64,000 nt of DNA from Sphaerisporangium sp039871875. GTDB lineage: Bacteria > Actinomycetota > Actinomycetes > Streptosporangiales > Streptosporangiaceae. A program made the translations under genes and the position numbers. Of this stretch, positions 18,504-27,020 are shown one piece after another. Numbering within the stretch: the stretch's first letter is position 1; each line of letters opens with the position of its first letter. The stretch lies in assembly GCF_039871875.1 (NCBI RefSeq), contig NZ_JBDPMD010000034.1, forward strand, positions 1-64,000, written 5' to 3'. The notes under the pieces were generated by a model, which made no database searches, had not been told where the DNA came from, and saw only the letters and a list, made by a program, of their open reading frames with translations.

Positions 18504-18827
18504 CCACACCCTTGGCTTGTCCGGTTGTGGACAGGGGTTCGGTGTGGGCTGGGTGGGTGCCGCTCCGAGCTGGCGCCTTTACTATGTAGATCAGGAGCGA
18601 GGGCGGCCGGGACGGAACGCGGGTGTGCGGGGCCGCCGCGCGGGCAGGGGGGCGTGCACGCCCACGTTTTCACCTGCGAGCCCCTGCCCCCGGGTCTCTC
18701 CCCCCCAGGAATAAATCGGGTATGTATCACGATGTGTACTGGAAACGTGACATTTAGTCGGTTTTTCCCTGGGCTTTGACGGCGCGTCACCGGCGGCGGG
18801 CGATGCTCGTTGTGGAGGAGGTAATCC
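18504..18827. other. Intergenic region upstream of the universal stress gene
   Basis: No gene seen. It holds copy B of the dispersed element (18574-18591) and then an AT-richer stretch (18708-18775), presumably the promoter and leader of the universal stress protein gene. Confidence 0.5.
18574..18591. repeat. Dispersed element, copy B
   Basis: CGCCTTTACTATGTAGAT, 17 of 18 identical to copy A at 10227-10244, with the same GGTTGTGG...GGTGTGG...GTGGGTG blocks upstream. Both copies are in the same orientation and intergenic. Confidence 0.5.
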
Positions 18828-19322
18828 GTGACGCACAACACCATCCGGCCCCGCATCGTCGTCGGCCTGAGCAACTCCCCCGCCGCCACCGCCGCGCTGC
18901 GCTGGGCACTCGGGGAGAGCCGGCTGCGGGAGGCGGAGGTCGTCGCGGTGCACGCCTGGCAGTGGTCGGGCAAGCACCGCGCCTCGTACGCCCCCATGGG
19001 GAGCTGGCGGTCCCCCGACGAGGAGTACGAGGCGGTCCGCGAACGCATCCGGCGCGCCGTCGCCCGGGTGGCGCCCGGGCTGGACCCGGTGGTGGCGCAG
19101 GGCCCACCGGCCCAGGTGCTCCTCGAACACAGCGCCGACGCCGCCATGCTGGTGCTCGGCGTCCGCGCCGCCGACCCCGGCGCCCCCGCCGCCGCTCCCC
19201 CGGTGGTCGCCGCCTGCGTCATGGCCGCCCGCTGCCCCGTGGTCGTCATCTCCGCCCGCGCCGCCACCGCCTCCGCCTTCCGCCCCTACGACGTGACCCT
19301 CAGCGGCGCCCCCTTCGGCTGA
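18828..19322 (+). CDS. Universal stress protein (UspA family)
   Basis: 164 residues, one Usp domain. It opens with RIVVGLSNSPAATAALRWAL, where the usual D-G-S is S-N-S, and has VVAVHAWQW and LVLGVRAA segments. The C-terminal ATP-binding loop G-x2-G-x9-G(S/T) is poorly conserved (GVRAADPGAPAAAP), so ATP binding is doubtful. GTG start with a near-perfect GGAGGAGGT ribosome site. Monocistronic. Confidence 0.85.
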   Translation: MTHNTIRPRIVVGLSNSPAATAALRWALGESRLREAEVVAVHAWQWSGKHRASYAPMGSWRSPDEEYEAVRERIRRAVARVAPGLDPVVAQGPPAQVLLEHSADAAMLVLGVRAADPGAPAAAPPVVAACVMAARCPVVVISARAATASAFRPYDVTLSGAPFG

Positions 19323-19558
19323 CCGGCGGTCACCGCCGGCCCGGGGACGTCCCGCGGCGGGAGGGCCACCGGGCACCACGCCCTCCTGTCCGTCCCCGTG
19401 AACGGCGTGCGCCGGGCCACGTCGGACAGGGCCATCGTCCCGGCCGAGCGGATGGTCCCGGCGTGCCGGCCCGCCCTCCCGGCGGCGGGCCGGCCCGGCT
19501 ACGTGCACGCCGTCCGGCGGTTGTGCGCCGCCGCCCCCGCCTGGTAAGGAACCACGCC

Positions 19559-20794
19559 ATGACCACCCCGCGCGCCTTCCCCTTGGAGGCCACCCCTGTC
19601 CATGTGCCCGACGAGGTCCTCGACGACCTGCGGGCCCGTCTCGCATCGACCCGTCCGCCGCTGGACGAGGGGAACGAGGACTGGTCCTACGGCGTCCCGG
19701 ACGGCTACCTGCGTGAGCTGGTCGCCTACTGGCGGGACGGCTACGACTGGCGCAAGGCCGAGGTCGCCATCAACGTCCACGAGCACTACCAGGTGAGCGT
19801 CGCCGGCGTCCCGGTGCACTTCATGCGCAAGCCCGGCCGCGGCCCCCGCCCGATCCCGTTGATCCTCACCCACGGCTGGCCGTGGACGTTCTGGCACTGG
19901 TCGAAGGTGATCGACCCGCTCGCCGACCCCGCCGCGTCCGGCGGTGACCCCGCCGACGCGTTCGACGTCATCGTGCCGTCCCTGCCCGGTTTCGGCTTCC
20001 CCGGCCCTCTCACCGGCTTTCCCGACGTCAACTTCTGGAAGGTCGCCGACCTCTGGCACACCCTGATGACCGAGACCCTGGGATACGGGAAATACGCCGC
20101 CGGGGGCTGCGACATCGGCGGGATCGTCTCCAGCCAGCTCGGCCACAAGTACGCCGGCGAGCTGTACGGCATCCACATCGGCTCCGGGCTGCCGCTCGAC
20201 TTCTTCACCGGCCCCCGCGCCTGGGACTTCGCCCGGAACCGTCCCCTCACCGACGACCAGCCCGCCGGCGTCCGCGCCCGCGTCATCGAACTGGACCACC
20301 GCTGGGCGCCCCACCTGGCCGTCCACATGCTCGACGGCGCCACCCTGGCCCACGGGCTGAGCGACTCACCCGCCGGGCTGCTCGCCTGGCTGCTGGCGCG
20401 CTGGAACGCCTGGAGCGACAACGGCGGCGACGTCGAGTCGGTCTTCACCAAGGACGACATGCTCACCCACGCCACGATCTACTGGGCGAACAACTCCATC
20501 GCCACGTCGATGCGTTACTACGCCAACGCCAACCGCTACCCCTGGGTCCCCTCCCACGACCGCACCCCGGTCGTGCAGGCCCCGGTCGGCCTGACCTTCG
20601 TCACCTACGAGAACCCGCCCGGCGTCCACACCGCCGGCGAGCGCGTCCAGGCGTTCACGACCGGCCCGCAGGCCGGCTGGTTCAACCACGTCAACGTCAA
20701 CGCCCACGACCACGGCGGCCACTTCATCCCCTGGGAGAACCCCGACGCCTGGGTGAGCGACCTGCGCCGCACCTTCCGCGGCCGCAGGCCCTGA
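19559..20794 (+). CDS. Epoxide hydrolase (EHN-type alpha/beta hydrolase)
   Basis: 411 residues from ATG 19559 (AAGGA upstream). The N-terminal EHN domain covers about residues 5-110. The oxyanion-hole HGWP is at 105-108, the nucleophile is Asp185 in GGCDIGG, and the charge-relay His is about 388 in GGHFIPWENPD. The lid region is large, as in microsomal-type epoxide hydrolases. It should open epoxides to diols through an aspartyl-ester intermediate in the cytoplasm. It stands alone, and no epoxide-forming enzyme lies beside it. Confidence 0.88.
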   Translation: MTTPRAFPLEATPVHVPDEVLDDLRARLASTRPPLDEGNEDWSYGVPDGYLRELVAYWRDGYDWRKAEVAINVHEHYQVSVAGVPVHFMRKPGRGPRPIPLILTHGWPWTFWHWSKVIDPLADPAASGGDPADAFDVIVPSLPGFGFPGPLTGFPDVNFWKVADLWHTLMTETLGYGKYAAGGCDIGGIVSSQLGHKYAGELYGIHIGSGLPLDFFTGPRAWDFARNRPLTDDQPAGVRARVIELDHRWAPHLAVHMLDGATLAHGLSDSPAGLLAWLLARWNAWSDNGGDVESVFTKDDMLTHATIYWANNSIATSMRYYANANRYPWVPSHDRTPVVQAPVGLTFVTYENPPGVHTAGERVQAFTTGPQAGWFNHVNVNAHDHGGHFIPWENPDAWVSDLRRTFRGRRP

Positions 20795-20927
20795 ACGACC
20801 CTGCGCGCTCGTCCGGCGACGGGGCAGGGGAACGCGGCCGGCCGGGGGTGTGCACGTCCTCGATCCCCCGGCCCGGGGCCGCGTCCGCACCTGGACGGGC
20901 AGGGGTCTCCCCGCGGCCGCCGGAGGG

Positions 20928-21338
20928 TCAGCGGAGCTGCTGGATGCGGATCATGTTGCCCGCCGGGTCGCGGAAGGCGCAGTCGCGGACCCCGTACGGC
21001 TGGTCCACCGGCTCCTGGACGACCTCGGCGTCGCCGGACTGCAGCCGGGCGAAGGTGGCGTCGAGGTCCTTGGTGGCCAGCAGGATGCCGCCGTAGGTGC
21101 CCTTGGCCATCATCTCGGTGATGGTGCGGCGCTCGTCCTCGGTGACACCGGGGTCGGCGGCCGGCGGGTGCAGCACGATGGACGTGCCGGGCTGGCCGGG
21201 GGGGCCGACGGTGATCCAGCGCATCCCGTCGTATCCGACGTCGTTGCGTACCTCGAAACCGAGGGTGTCGCGGTAGAAGGCCAGGGCGGCGTCGGGGTCG
21301 TCGTGCGGGAGGAAACTCGCGTGAATGCTGATGTCCAT
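20928..21338 (-). CDS. VOC/glyoxalase-family protein
   Basis: 136 residues. The beta-alpha-beta-beta-beta pattern of the VOC fold is visible: FLPHDDPDAALAFYRDTLGFEVRND near the start and YGVRDCAFRDPAGNMIRIQ at the end. It is translated 5 bp after the AraC-type regulator stops, so the two form an operon. The pairing of a small AraC regulator and a VOC protein is frequent in actinobacteria; resistance or metabolite binding is possible but unproven. Confidence 0.85.
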   Translation of the reverse strand: MDISIHASFLPHDDPDAALAFYRDTLGFEVRNDVGYDGMRWITVGPPGQPGTSIVLHPPAADPGVTEDERRTITEMMAKGTYGGILLATKDLDATFARLQSGDAEVVQEPVDQPYGVRDCAFRDPAGNMIRIQQLR

Positions 21339-21343
21339 GCAGG

Positions 21344-21793
<450 letters not shown>

Positions 21794-21878
21794 AAGGGGA
21801 ATCGTACGTCGCCCCCAGGGCGCCCGGGGACCGCGCCGGAGTCCTGACCGGCCCGGGGGCCGTCACGGCCCCCACGGT

Positions 21879-22874
21879 CTACCGGGCGAGGGGCGCGGGG
21901 CGGATGCCGTAGAGGGCGGCCAGGCGGGCCACCGCCTCGGTCATCTGCTCGCGCAGCTCCGGGGGGCCGAGCACCTCGACGTCGGCGCCCATGCGCAGCA
22001 GCAGCCACCCGGCGTGGCGTACCGACTCCACCGGCAGGCGAAGGACGCGCCAGCCGTCGGCGCCGGGAGGCTCGGCCGCCTCCAGGGCGGCGTCGACGGG
22101 GCGGTTGCCGACGGTGACGCGCAGCAGCCCCTCGGCGCCGGGCGCCAGGCGCACCAGCGCCTCGAAGCCGTACATGCGCTCCTTGAAGCCGGCCGCGTAC
22201 TCGCTCCAGAAGTCCGCCAGGTCGAACCCCGCGGGACGGGTGAAACGGGCGGGCAGGACCTGCGCGGTCACGATGCGCGACACCCGGTAGGTGCGCGGCT
22301 CCGCGTCCCGCGGCGCGGCGATCATGTACCAGGACCCGCCCTTGAGAACCAGGCCGTAGGGCCGCACCTCGCGCTCGACCTCGGCCGGGCCCCAGCGGCG
22401 GTACACCATGCGCAGCCACCGTTCCTCCCACACCGCGTCCGACACCGGGCCCAGCCAGGGCACCTCGTCGGCGTCGCGGTACCAGCCGGGCACGTCCAGC
22501 AGGAACCGCCGGCGCATGCGGGAGGCGTGCGAACGAGGCTCGGGCGGCAGCGCGGCGAGCATCTTCAGCTCGGCGGCGGCCGCCACCTCGGCCAGGCCCA
22601 GCTCGGCCGCCGGGCCGGGCAGCGCGGCCAGGAACAGCGAGGACGCCTCCTCGGCGGTCAGGCCGTTCAGGCGGGTGCGGTAGCCGTCCAGCAGGCGGTA
22701 GCCGCCGGCCGGGCCGCGGTCGGCGTACACCGGGACGCCGGCCGACGACAGGGCCTCCACGTCGCGGTACACGGTGCGCACCGACACCTCCAGCTCCCTG
22801 GCCAGTTCGGTGGCCGTCATGTGACCACGGGTCTGCAGGAGCAGGAGCAAGGACAGCAGGCGGCCGGCGCGCAT
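21879..22874 (-). CDS. YafY-type HTH/WYL-domain regulator
   Basis: 331 residues. An N-terminal HTH_11 (RLLSLLLLLQTRGHMTATELARELEVSVRTVYRD) is followed by a PADR1/WYL middle region and a C-terminal WCX-like region. The WYL motif is represented by GGSWYMIA. WYL regulators often sense nucleotides, nucleic acids or other ligands and act as activators or repressors. It diverges from the DeoR gene across 57 bp that contain a three-half-site operator; which protein uses it is unknown. Confidence 0.88.
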   Translation of the reverse strand: MRAGRLLSLLLLLQTRGHMTATELARELEVSVRTVYRDVEALSSAGVPVYADRGPAGGYRLLDGYRTRLNGLTAEEASSLFLAALPGPAAELGLAEVAAAAELKMLAALPPEPRSHASRMRRRFLLDVPGWYRDADEVPWLGPVSDAVWEERWLRMVYRRWGPAEVEREVRPYGLVLKGGSWYMIAAPRDAEPRTYRVSRIVTAQVLPARFTRPAGFDLADFWSEYAAGFKERMYGFEALVRLAPGAEGLLRVTVGNRPVDAALEAAEPPGADGWRVLRLPVESVRHAGWLLLRMGADVEVLGPPELREQMTEAVARLAALYGIRPAPLAR

Positions 22875-22896
22875 GGCTCACAGTCTCCACCACGAT

Positions 22897-22931
22897 TTGC
22901 GAACGAACATAAATCATGTTCATATGAACAC
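22897..22931 (+). promoter_or_regulatory. Promoter and GAACAT/ATGTTC operator of the DeoR gene
   Basis: Three half-sites lie in a row: GAACAT (22905-22910), ATGTTC (22916-22921) and GAACA (22926-22930). The right pair makes the perfect palindrome TGTTCATATGAACA (22917-22930). A possible -35 TTGCGA (22897-22902), 17-bp spacer and -10 TCATAT (22920-22925) would start RNA at or next to the ATG at 22932, which has no Shine-Dalgarno, suggesting a leaderless autoregulated transcript. Confidence 0.6.
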
Positions 22932-23684
22932 ATGGAACGTTTGCGGGCGATCATGGACGCCCTCACCACCGCCGACAGCGTGTCGGTCGCCGACCTGGCG
23001 GCCCAGCACGGCGTGTCGGAGATGACCATCCGCCGCGACCTGGACGAGCTCGCCCAGCAGGGCGTGGTGCGGCGGATCCGCGGCGGCGCGCAGAGCCTGC
23101 TGCTGCGCGGCGAGGAACCGCCGTTCGGGGTGCGCGAGCACGAGGCCGCCGACGCCAAACGGCGCATCGGGGCCGAGGTGGCGCGGCTGCTCGCCGACGG
23201 CGAGGCCGTCGTGCTGGACGGCGGCACCACCGCCCTGGAGGTCGCCCGCGCCGTCCACGACCGCCGGCTCACCGTGCTCCCCCTGTCGCTGCAGTCGGTG
23301 CAGGAGCTCGCCACCGCGCCCCGGGTCCGGCTGGTGCTGCCCGGCGGCGAGGTCCGCCCCGGGGAACTCAACATCACCGGCCCGCTCACGGTGAACACCA
23401 TCCGGGGCCTGCGCTTCGACACCGCGGTCATCGGCTGCTGCGGCCTGTCCGCCGAACACGGCCTCACCGCCCACGACCTGGAAGACGTCGCCGTCAAACA
23501 GGCCGCCATCGCCTCGGCCCGCCGCGTGGTGGTGGCCGCCGACTCCCACAAGTTCCGCCAGACCGCCTTCGCCGAGGTGTGCGCCGCCACCGGCATCGAC
23601 GTCCTGGTCACCGACGAACGCGTCCCCCGCGACCAGCACGACGCCCTCACCGCCGCCGGCGTCACCGTCCGGATCGCCCCATGA
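22932..23684 (+). CDS. DeoR/GlpR-family regulator
   Basis: 250 residues. The N-terminal DeoR HTH is diagnostic (VADLAAQHGVSEMTIRRDLDELAQQGVVRRIRGGA). The C-terminal sugar-phosphate isomerase-like sensor has VVLDGGTTALEVAR and DTAVIGCCGLSAEHGLTAHDLEDVAVKQAAI. ATG 22932 fixes the HTH N-terminus properly and directly follows a palindromic operator. The stop overlaps ATGA of the next frame, so it is coupled to the downstream repeat-ORF/MFS genes, which it probably controls in response to a phosphorylated sugar. Confidence 0.9.
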   Translation: MERLRAIMDALTTADSVSVADLAAQHGVSEMTIRRDLDELAQQGVVRRIRGGAQSLLLRGEEPPFGVREHEAADAKRRIGAEVARLLADGEAVVLDGGTTALEVARAVHDRRLTVLPLSLQSVQELATAPRVRLVLPGGEVRPGELNITGPLTVNTIRGLRFDTAVIGCCGLSAEHGLTAHDLEDVAVKQAAIASARRVVVAADSHKFRQTAFAEVCAATGIDVLVTDERVPRDQHDALTAAGVTVRIAP

Positions 23685-23893
23685 GCCCCCCGGACCCGGA
23701 CGGCGGCATGCAGACACCGGGCGAACAGCACCGCCCGGACCGGCCCACCAGGATCCACGGTCCGCACGACGACATGGAGCACCATCCGGACCGGCCCGGC
23801 ACGATCCCCGATCCGCACGGCGGCATGCGGACACCAGGCGAACAGCACCGCCCGGACCGGCCCAGCACGATCCCCGATCGGTCGGCGACATGA
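23681..23893 (+). CDS. Short repeat-encoded ORF coupled to DeoR and MFS (possible frameshifted MFS N-terminus)
   Basis: About 70 residues, Pro/His/Asp/Gly-rich, built from degenerate repeats such as TPGEQHRPDRP and PHGGM. Its ATG overlaps the DeoR stop (ATGA), and its own stop overlaps the ATG of the following frame (ATGA at 23890). The same repeat continues past its stop in another frame. Compare GATCCGCACGGCGGCATG (18 bases) with GATCGGTCGGCGACATG (17 bases) at the boundary, a likely one-base deletion. It may be a separate cistron or the detached N-terminus of the MFS protein. Confidence 0.4.
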   Translation: MSPPDPDGGMQTPGEQHRPDRPTRIHGPHDDMEHHPDRPGTIPDPHGGMRTPGEQHRPDRPSTIPDRSAT

Positions 23894-24060
23894 AGACGCC
23901 GGACGGACGGCACCACCCGGATCACCCCACGAGGACGCCGGACCTGGAGGGTGACCTGGAGACGCCGGGCGGACGGCACCAGCCGCGTCACCCCGCCGGG
24001 AACGCGGATCCGCACAGCGGCAGGAAGGCGCCGGGGAGACGGCACCGCCCGGATCACCCC
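23690..24060 (+). repeat. Degenerate tandem repeats spanning two reading frames
   Basis: Recurring blocks such as ACACCGGGCGAACAGCACC, CCCGGACCGGCCC, and later GACGGCACC/CCCGGATCACCCC run from the DeoR stop into the MFS frame. Units diverge progressively rightwards. Confidence 0.65.
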
Positions 24061-25806
24061 GTCAGGATCTCCGGCCCTGCCATCATCGACGCGAGCGCCA
24101 CCGTCACCACCCCGCCCTCCCCCACCGGCGCCCGGCACGGGCGCCCCGACACCCCTGACGGACACATGACGACTCCCGCGCCCGGCATGTCCCCTGCCTC
24201 CGCGACGCGCTCCACCCCTGGCCCGGACCAGGACCTTCCCATGAACCCCGCCACGGCAGGGAACCCGGCCCCGGCTCCCGGCCCTCGCTCACACGACAGG
24301 GCCGGCGCCGCTTCCCCGGCCCCGGCTCCCGGCCCTCGCTCACACGACAGGGCCGGTGCCGCTTCCCCGGATGACGCGGTCACCGCCGCTCCGTCACGTG
24401 ACGGCAGCGCCGCCGCCCCCTCGCGCGCCGCAGCCCTCGCCACCGCCTCACGTGACGCGACCCCCGCCCCCGTGGGCAACGACGTCACCACCACCCGCCC
24501 GCGAAACGGCACACCCAGCACTGCCTTGGGCAACGACGTCGCCGCCGCACCCGGCGGGGACTTCCATCCCCCTCCTCCCCCGGCCCCGGCCGGTGCCACC
24601 GGCACCGGCACGCCGCCGGGTGGGCCGCGGGCGGCTCTCAGCGCCGAGTTGCGGCGCGCGCGGATCGCCGTGTACCTCTTGTTCCTCACCTCGGGGGTCG
24701 CGGTGGGGGTGTGGACGGCGCGCATCCCCGCGCTGAAGGAGCGCCTGCAGATCGGCGAGGGTGAGCTGAGTGTCGCGTTGCTCGCCATCGCGCTGGGCGC
24801 GTTCGCGGGCATGCAGGTCGTCGGGCACCTGGTGGACCGGCTCGGCACCGCCAAGGTCATGACACCCGTCGCGTTCGCCCAGGTCCTGGTGCTGCTGTTG
24901 CCCGCCGCCATGCCGAGCCTCGGGACGTTGATCGTGGCGCTGCTGGTGTTCGGCGCGGTGCTCGGCACGCTGGACGTCGCGATGAACGCCAACGCCGTCC
25001 AGGTCGAACGCCGCTGCGGGCGGCCCATGATGTCGTCGTTCCACGCGGTGTTCAGCATCGGCGGGTTCCTCGGCGCCGCCCAGGGCGGCCTGTTCGCGCA
25101 CGCCGGGATCGGGGCGCAGGCCACCTTCACCGCCGCGGCGGCCGCACTGACCGTCCCGGTGGTGCTGGCGGCCCGCTGGGCGCTGCGCGCCGGGCCGGAA
25201 CCGCGGCAGCCGGGAGGCGGGCGCGGCACGGTCAGGACGCGCGAGGTGTTCTTCCTCGGGGCGCTGGCGTTCTGCTGCTTCATCGGCGAGGGCGCCGCCG
25301 CCGACTGGGGCTCGGTGTACCTGCGCGAGGACCTCGGCGGCACCCAGGGGTTCGCCGCGGCGGCCTACGCGGCGTTCTCGATCATGATGACCGCCGGGCG
25401 GTTCGCCGGGGACCGCCTGGCCGCGTGGCTCGGGCCGGTCGTGCTGGTGCGCTGCTGCGGCCTGCTGGCCGGGGCGGGCCTCGGCGTGGGCCTGCTCGCC
25501 TCCCACCCGGTGGCCGCCGTGGCCGCGTTCGCGTGCTTCGGCGCAGGGTTGTCGTGCACCGTCCCGCAGGTGTTCTCCGCCGCCGGCAACCGCGCCCCCG
25601 CCCGCGCCGGGCAGGCCCTGGCCCGGGTGGCGGGCCTCGGCTACCTCGGCATGCTCGTCGGGCCGGTGCTCATCGGCGCCGTCTCCGAGGTCGTCGGCCT
25701 GCCCGCGGCACTCGGCATCCCCGCCGCCCTGGCCCTGCTCGTCGCCCTCACCGCAGGCGCCGTCCGCCCGGCCGCCCGCACCCGCCACGAGGGGATGACC
25801 GCCTGA
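23890..25806 (+). CDS. Major facilitator superfamily transporter with long low-complexity N-terminus
   Basis: The MFS core occupies about residues 245-638, with roughly 12 TM helices, and carries a LVDRLGTAKV loop 2-3 motif (D-R-x-G). The overall pattern resembles YbjJ-type inner-membrane MFS proteins. The 240 residues before it are Pro/Ala/Ser/His-rich, hydrophilic and repetitive, including a duplicated 17-residue block, and have no known domain. The start is uncertain: ATG 23890 couples to the previous frame, while ATG 24167, 24187 and 24241 are in-frame alternatives. It is co-transcribed with deoR; the substrate is likely linked to the DeoR effector. Confidence 0.75.
   Translation: MKTPDGRHHPDHPTRTPDLEGDLETPGGRHQPRHPAGNADPHSGRKAPGRRHRPDHPVRISGPAIIDASATVTTPPSPTGARHGRPDTPDGHMTTPAPGMSPASATRSTPGPDQDLPMNPATAGNPAPAPGPRSHDRAGAASPAPAPGPRSHDRAGAASPDDAVTAAPSRDGSAAAPSRAAALATASRDATPAPVGNDVTTTRPRNGTPSTALGNDVAAAPGGDFHPPPPPAPAGATGTGTPPGGPRAALSAELRRARIAVYLLFLTSGVAVGVWTARIPALKERLQIGEGELSVALLAIALGAFAGMQVVGHLVDRLGTAKVMTPVAFAQVLVLLLPAAMPSLGTLIVALLVFGAVLGTLDVAMNANAVQVERRCGRPMMSSFHAVFSIGGFLGAAQGGLFAHAGIGAQATFTAAAAALTVPVVLAARWALRAGPEPRQPGGGRGTVRTREVFFLGALAFCCFIGEGAAADWGSVYLREDLGGTQGFAAAAYAAFSIMMTAGRFAGDRLAAWLGPVVLVRCCGLLAGAGLGVGLLASHPVAAVAAFACFGAGLSCTVPQVFSAAGNRAPARAGQALARVAGLGYLGMLVGPVLIGAVSEVVGLPAALGIPAALALLVALTAGAVRPAARTRHEGMTA
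24265..24366 (+). repeat. 51-bp tandem duplication inside the MFS gene
   Basis: Copies 24265-24315 and 24316-24366 differ at one base (GGC versus GGT). Each encodes 17 residues beginning PAPAPGPRSHDRAG. The in-frame, near-identical copies indicate a recent duplication in the low-complexity N-terminal region. Confidence 0.9.
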
Positions 25807-25828
25807 CCGTCATCCCCTCCACCCCCAC

Positions 25829-25858
25829 CGTGAGGACCCGGCGCGCCGGGTCCTCACG
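25829..25858 (+). terminator. Perfect 30-bp palindrome after the MFS gene
   Basis: Fully symmetric sequence with 15-bp arms (left CGTGAGGACCCGGCG), 23 bases past the MFS stop. A strong stem, probably the terminator of the deoR-MFS operon. Confidence 0.8.
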
Positions 25859-25973
25859 CGTGTGACGCACACGCGGCCCGGCGCGGCGAGGCAGGGGCAC
25901 CGACGGCGCCAGGTAGACGTCGCCCAGACCAGTCGCCCAGACCAAAGGTCACCTGGGCCGGACAGCACCTTAA

Positions 25974-26041
25974 GCCGGACACCACCCCAGGCCGGACACC
26001 ACCCCAGGCCGGACACCACCCCAGGCCGGACACCACCAGGG
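25974..26041. repeat. Four 17-bp tandem repeats
   Basis: Unit GCCGGACACCACCCCAG at 25974, 25991, 26008 and 26025 (the last slightly changed), with a degenerate fifth copy just to the left. The array abuts the stop codon of the minus-strand pseudokinase gene, in its 3' untranslated region. Confidence 0.9.
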
Positions 26042-26797
26042 TCAGATGTCGCCCGGCCGGTCGTCGCCTGGCATGCTCGGGCGCGGCGTGGCCTCGTCGC
26101 TCTCGCCGGGCGAGGGGCTCGGCGACGGCTTGGCGGTCTGGCTCGGGGAGGGCACCGGCGGCGGCGTCGGGACGTACTGGGTGGGGGGCAGCGGGCGGCC
26201 CGGGCCCGGGGGCTCCTCCTGCCGGCCGAGCAGCATCCAGGCGATGGCGATCGCCAGCACCAGCAGCGCCACCAGGGCCGACAGCGCCACCATCACCGCG
26301 CGCCTGGTCTCGGTGGGCGGCGGCGCGGGCGGCGGCGGCAGCGGCACCGCCGGCACGCGGTCGCCCAGCCAGTACGGCACGAAGTCGGGGCCGTGGGCGT
26401 CGCCGATCAGCGTGCCGGTCATCATCACCGACGCGAGGAACCACGCGGCGCCCTGATCGCCCGGCGCGTACGGCACCGCCACCCACGGGGCGGGCCCCTC
26501 GTCCATCGCGATGATCCGCGGCGAGCCCGCCTGGGCACGGCCGCGGGCCCGCGCCATCCAGCCGAGCACGCCGCCGCGGCTGCTGCGGGCCTGCCGCGCG
26601 GCGGTCAGGAAACGCTCGCGGGCGGCCGCGTCCATGGCGGCGCCCCTGGTCAGCAGCGCGACCGACACCGCACGGCCCGCCTCGTCCTGCGCGAGGTACA
26701 CGAACCCGGTCGGAAGGGTCTGCAGCCGCGCCTGGACGACATAGGGGCCCAGCCGGGGCGGGTCGCCGTACTGGAGCGGAATGGCCACGGTGCCCAT
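26042..26797 (-). CDS. Membrane protein with a degenerate Ser/Thr-kinase N-lobe (pseudokinase)
   Basis: 251 residues. The N-terminus PLQYGDPPRLGPYVVQARL...GFVYLAQDEAGRAVSVALL follows the start of actinobacterial Ser/Thr kinases. However, the Gly-rich loop is lost, the beta-3 Lys is Ala47 (VSVA in place of VAVK), and no HRD or DFG motif follows. A single TM helix is at about residues 167-190. After it comes a Pro/Ser/Thr-rich tail of about 60 residues, which is extracellular if the N-lobe is inside. Catalysis is very unlikely; a scaffold or sensor role is inferred. It is divergent from the moxR operon. Confidence 0.6.
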   Translation of the reverse strand: MGTVAIPLQYGDPPRLGPYVVQARLQTLPTGFVYLAQDEAGRAVSVALLTRGAAMDAAARERFLTAARQARSSRGGVLGWMARARGRAQAGSPRIIAMDEGPAPWVAVPYAPGDQGAAWFLASVMMTGTLIGDAHGPDFVPYWLGDRVPAVPLPPPPAPPPTETRRAVMVALSALVALLVLAIAIAWMLLGRQEEPPGPGRPLPPTQYVPTPPPVPSPSQTAKPSPSPSPGESDEATPRPSMPGDDRPGDI

Positions 26798-27020
26798 GAA
26801 AGCACACCCGGGGCCCTGCCCTCACCGCGTCGGCGGCACGCCCGCGCCCGGCCCGCGCGCCTTACCTCGCCATTACACCGGGTCGATCATCATGGGAGGG
26901 CTGTGCACGTCGTCCGTGGTGCCATGGGCCGGTGCGAGGGCGCCGGTCCCGGAGGGGATCCTCCCGGCGCACCGTGCCGGTACCGTGCACCTTTGCTTCC
27001 GGTTTGATGGAATGGGCCGC

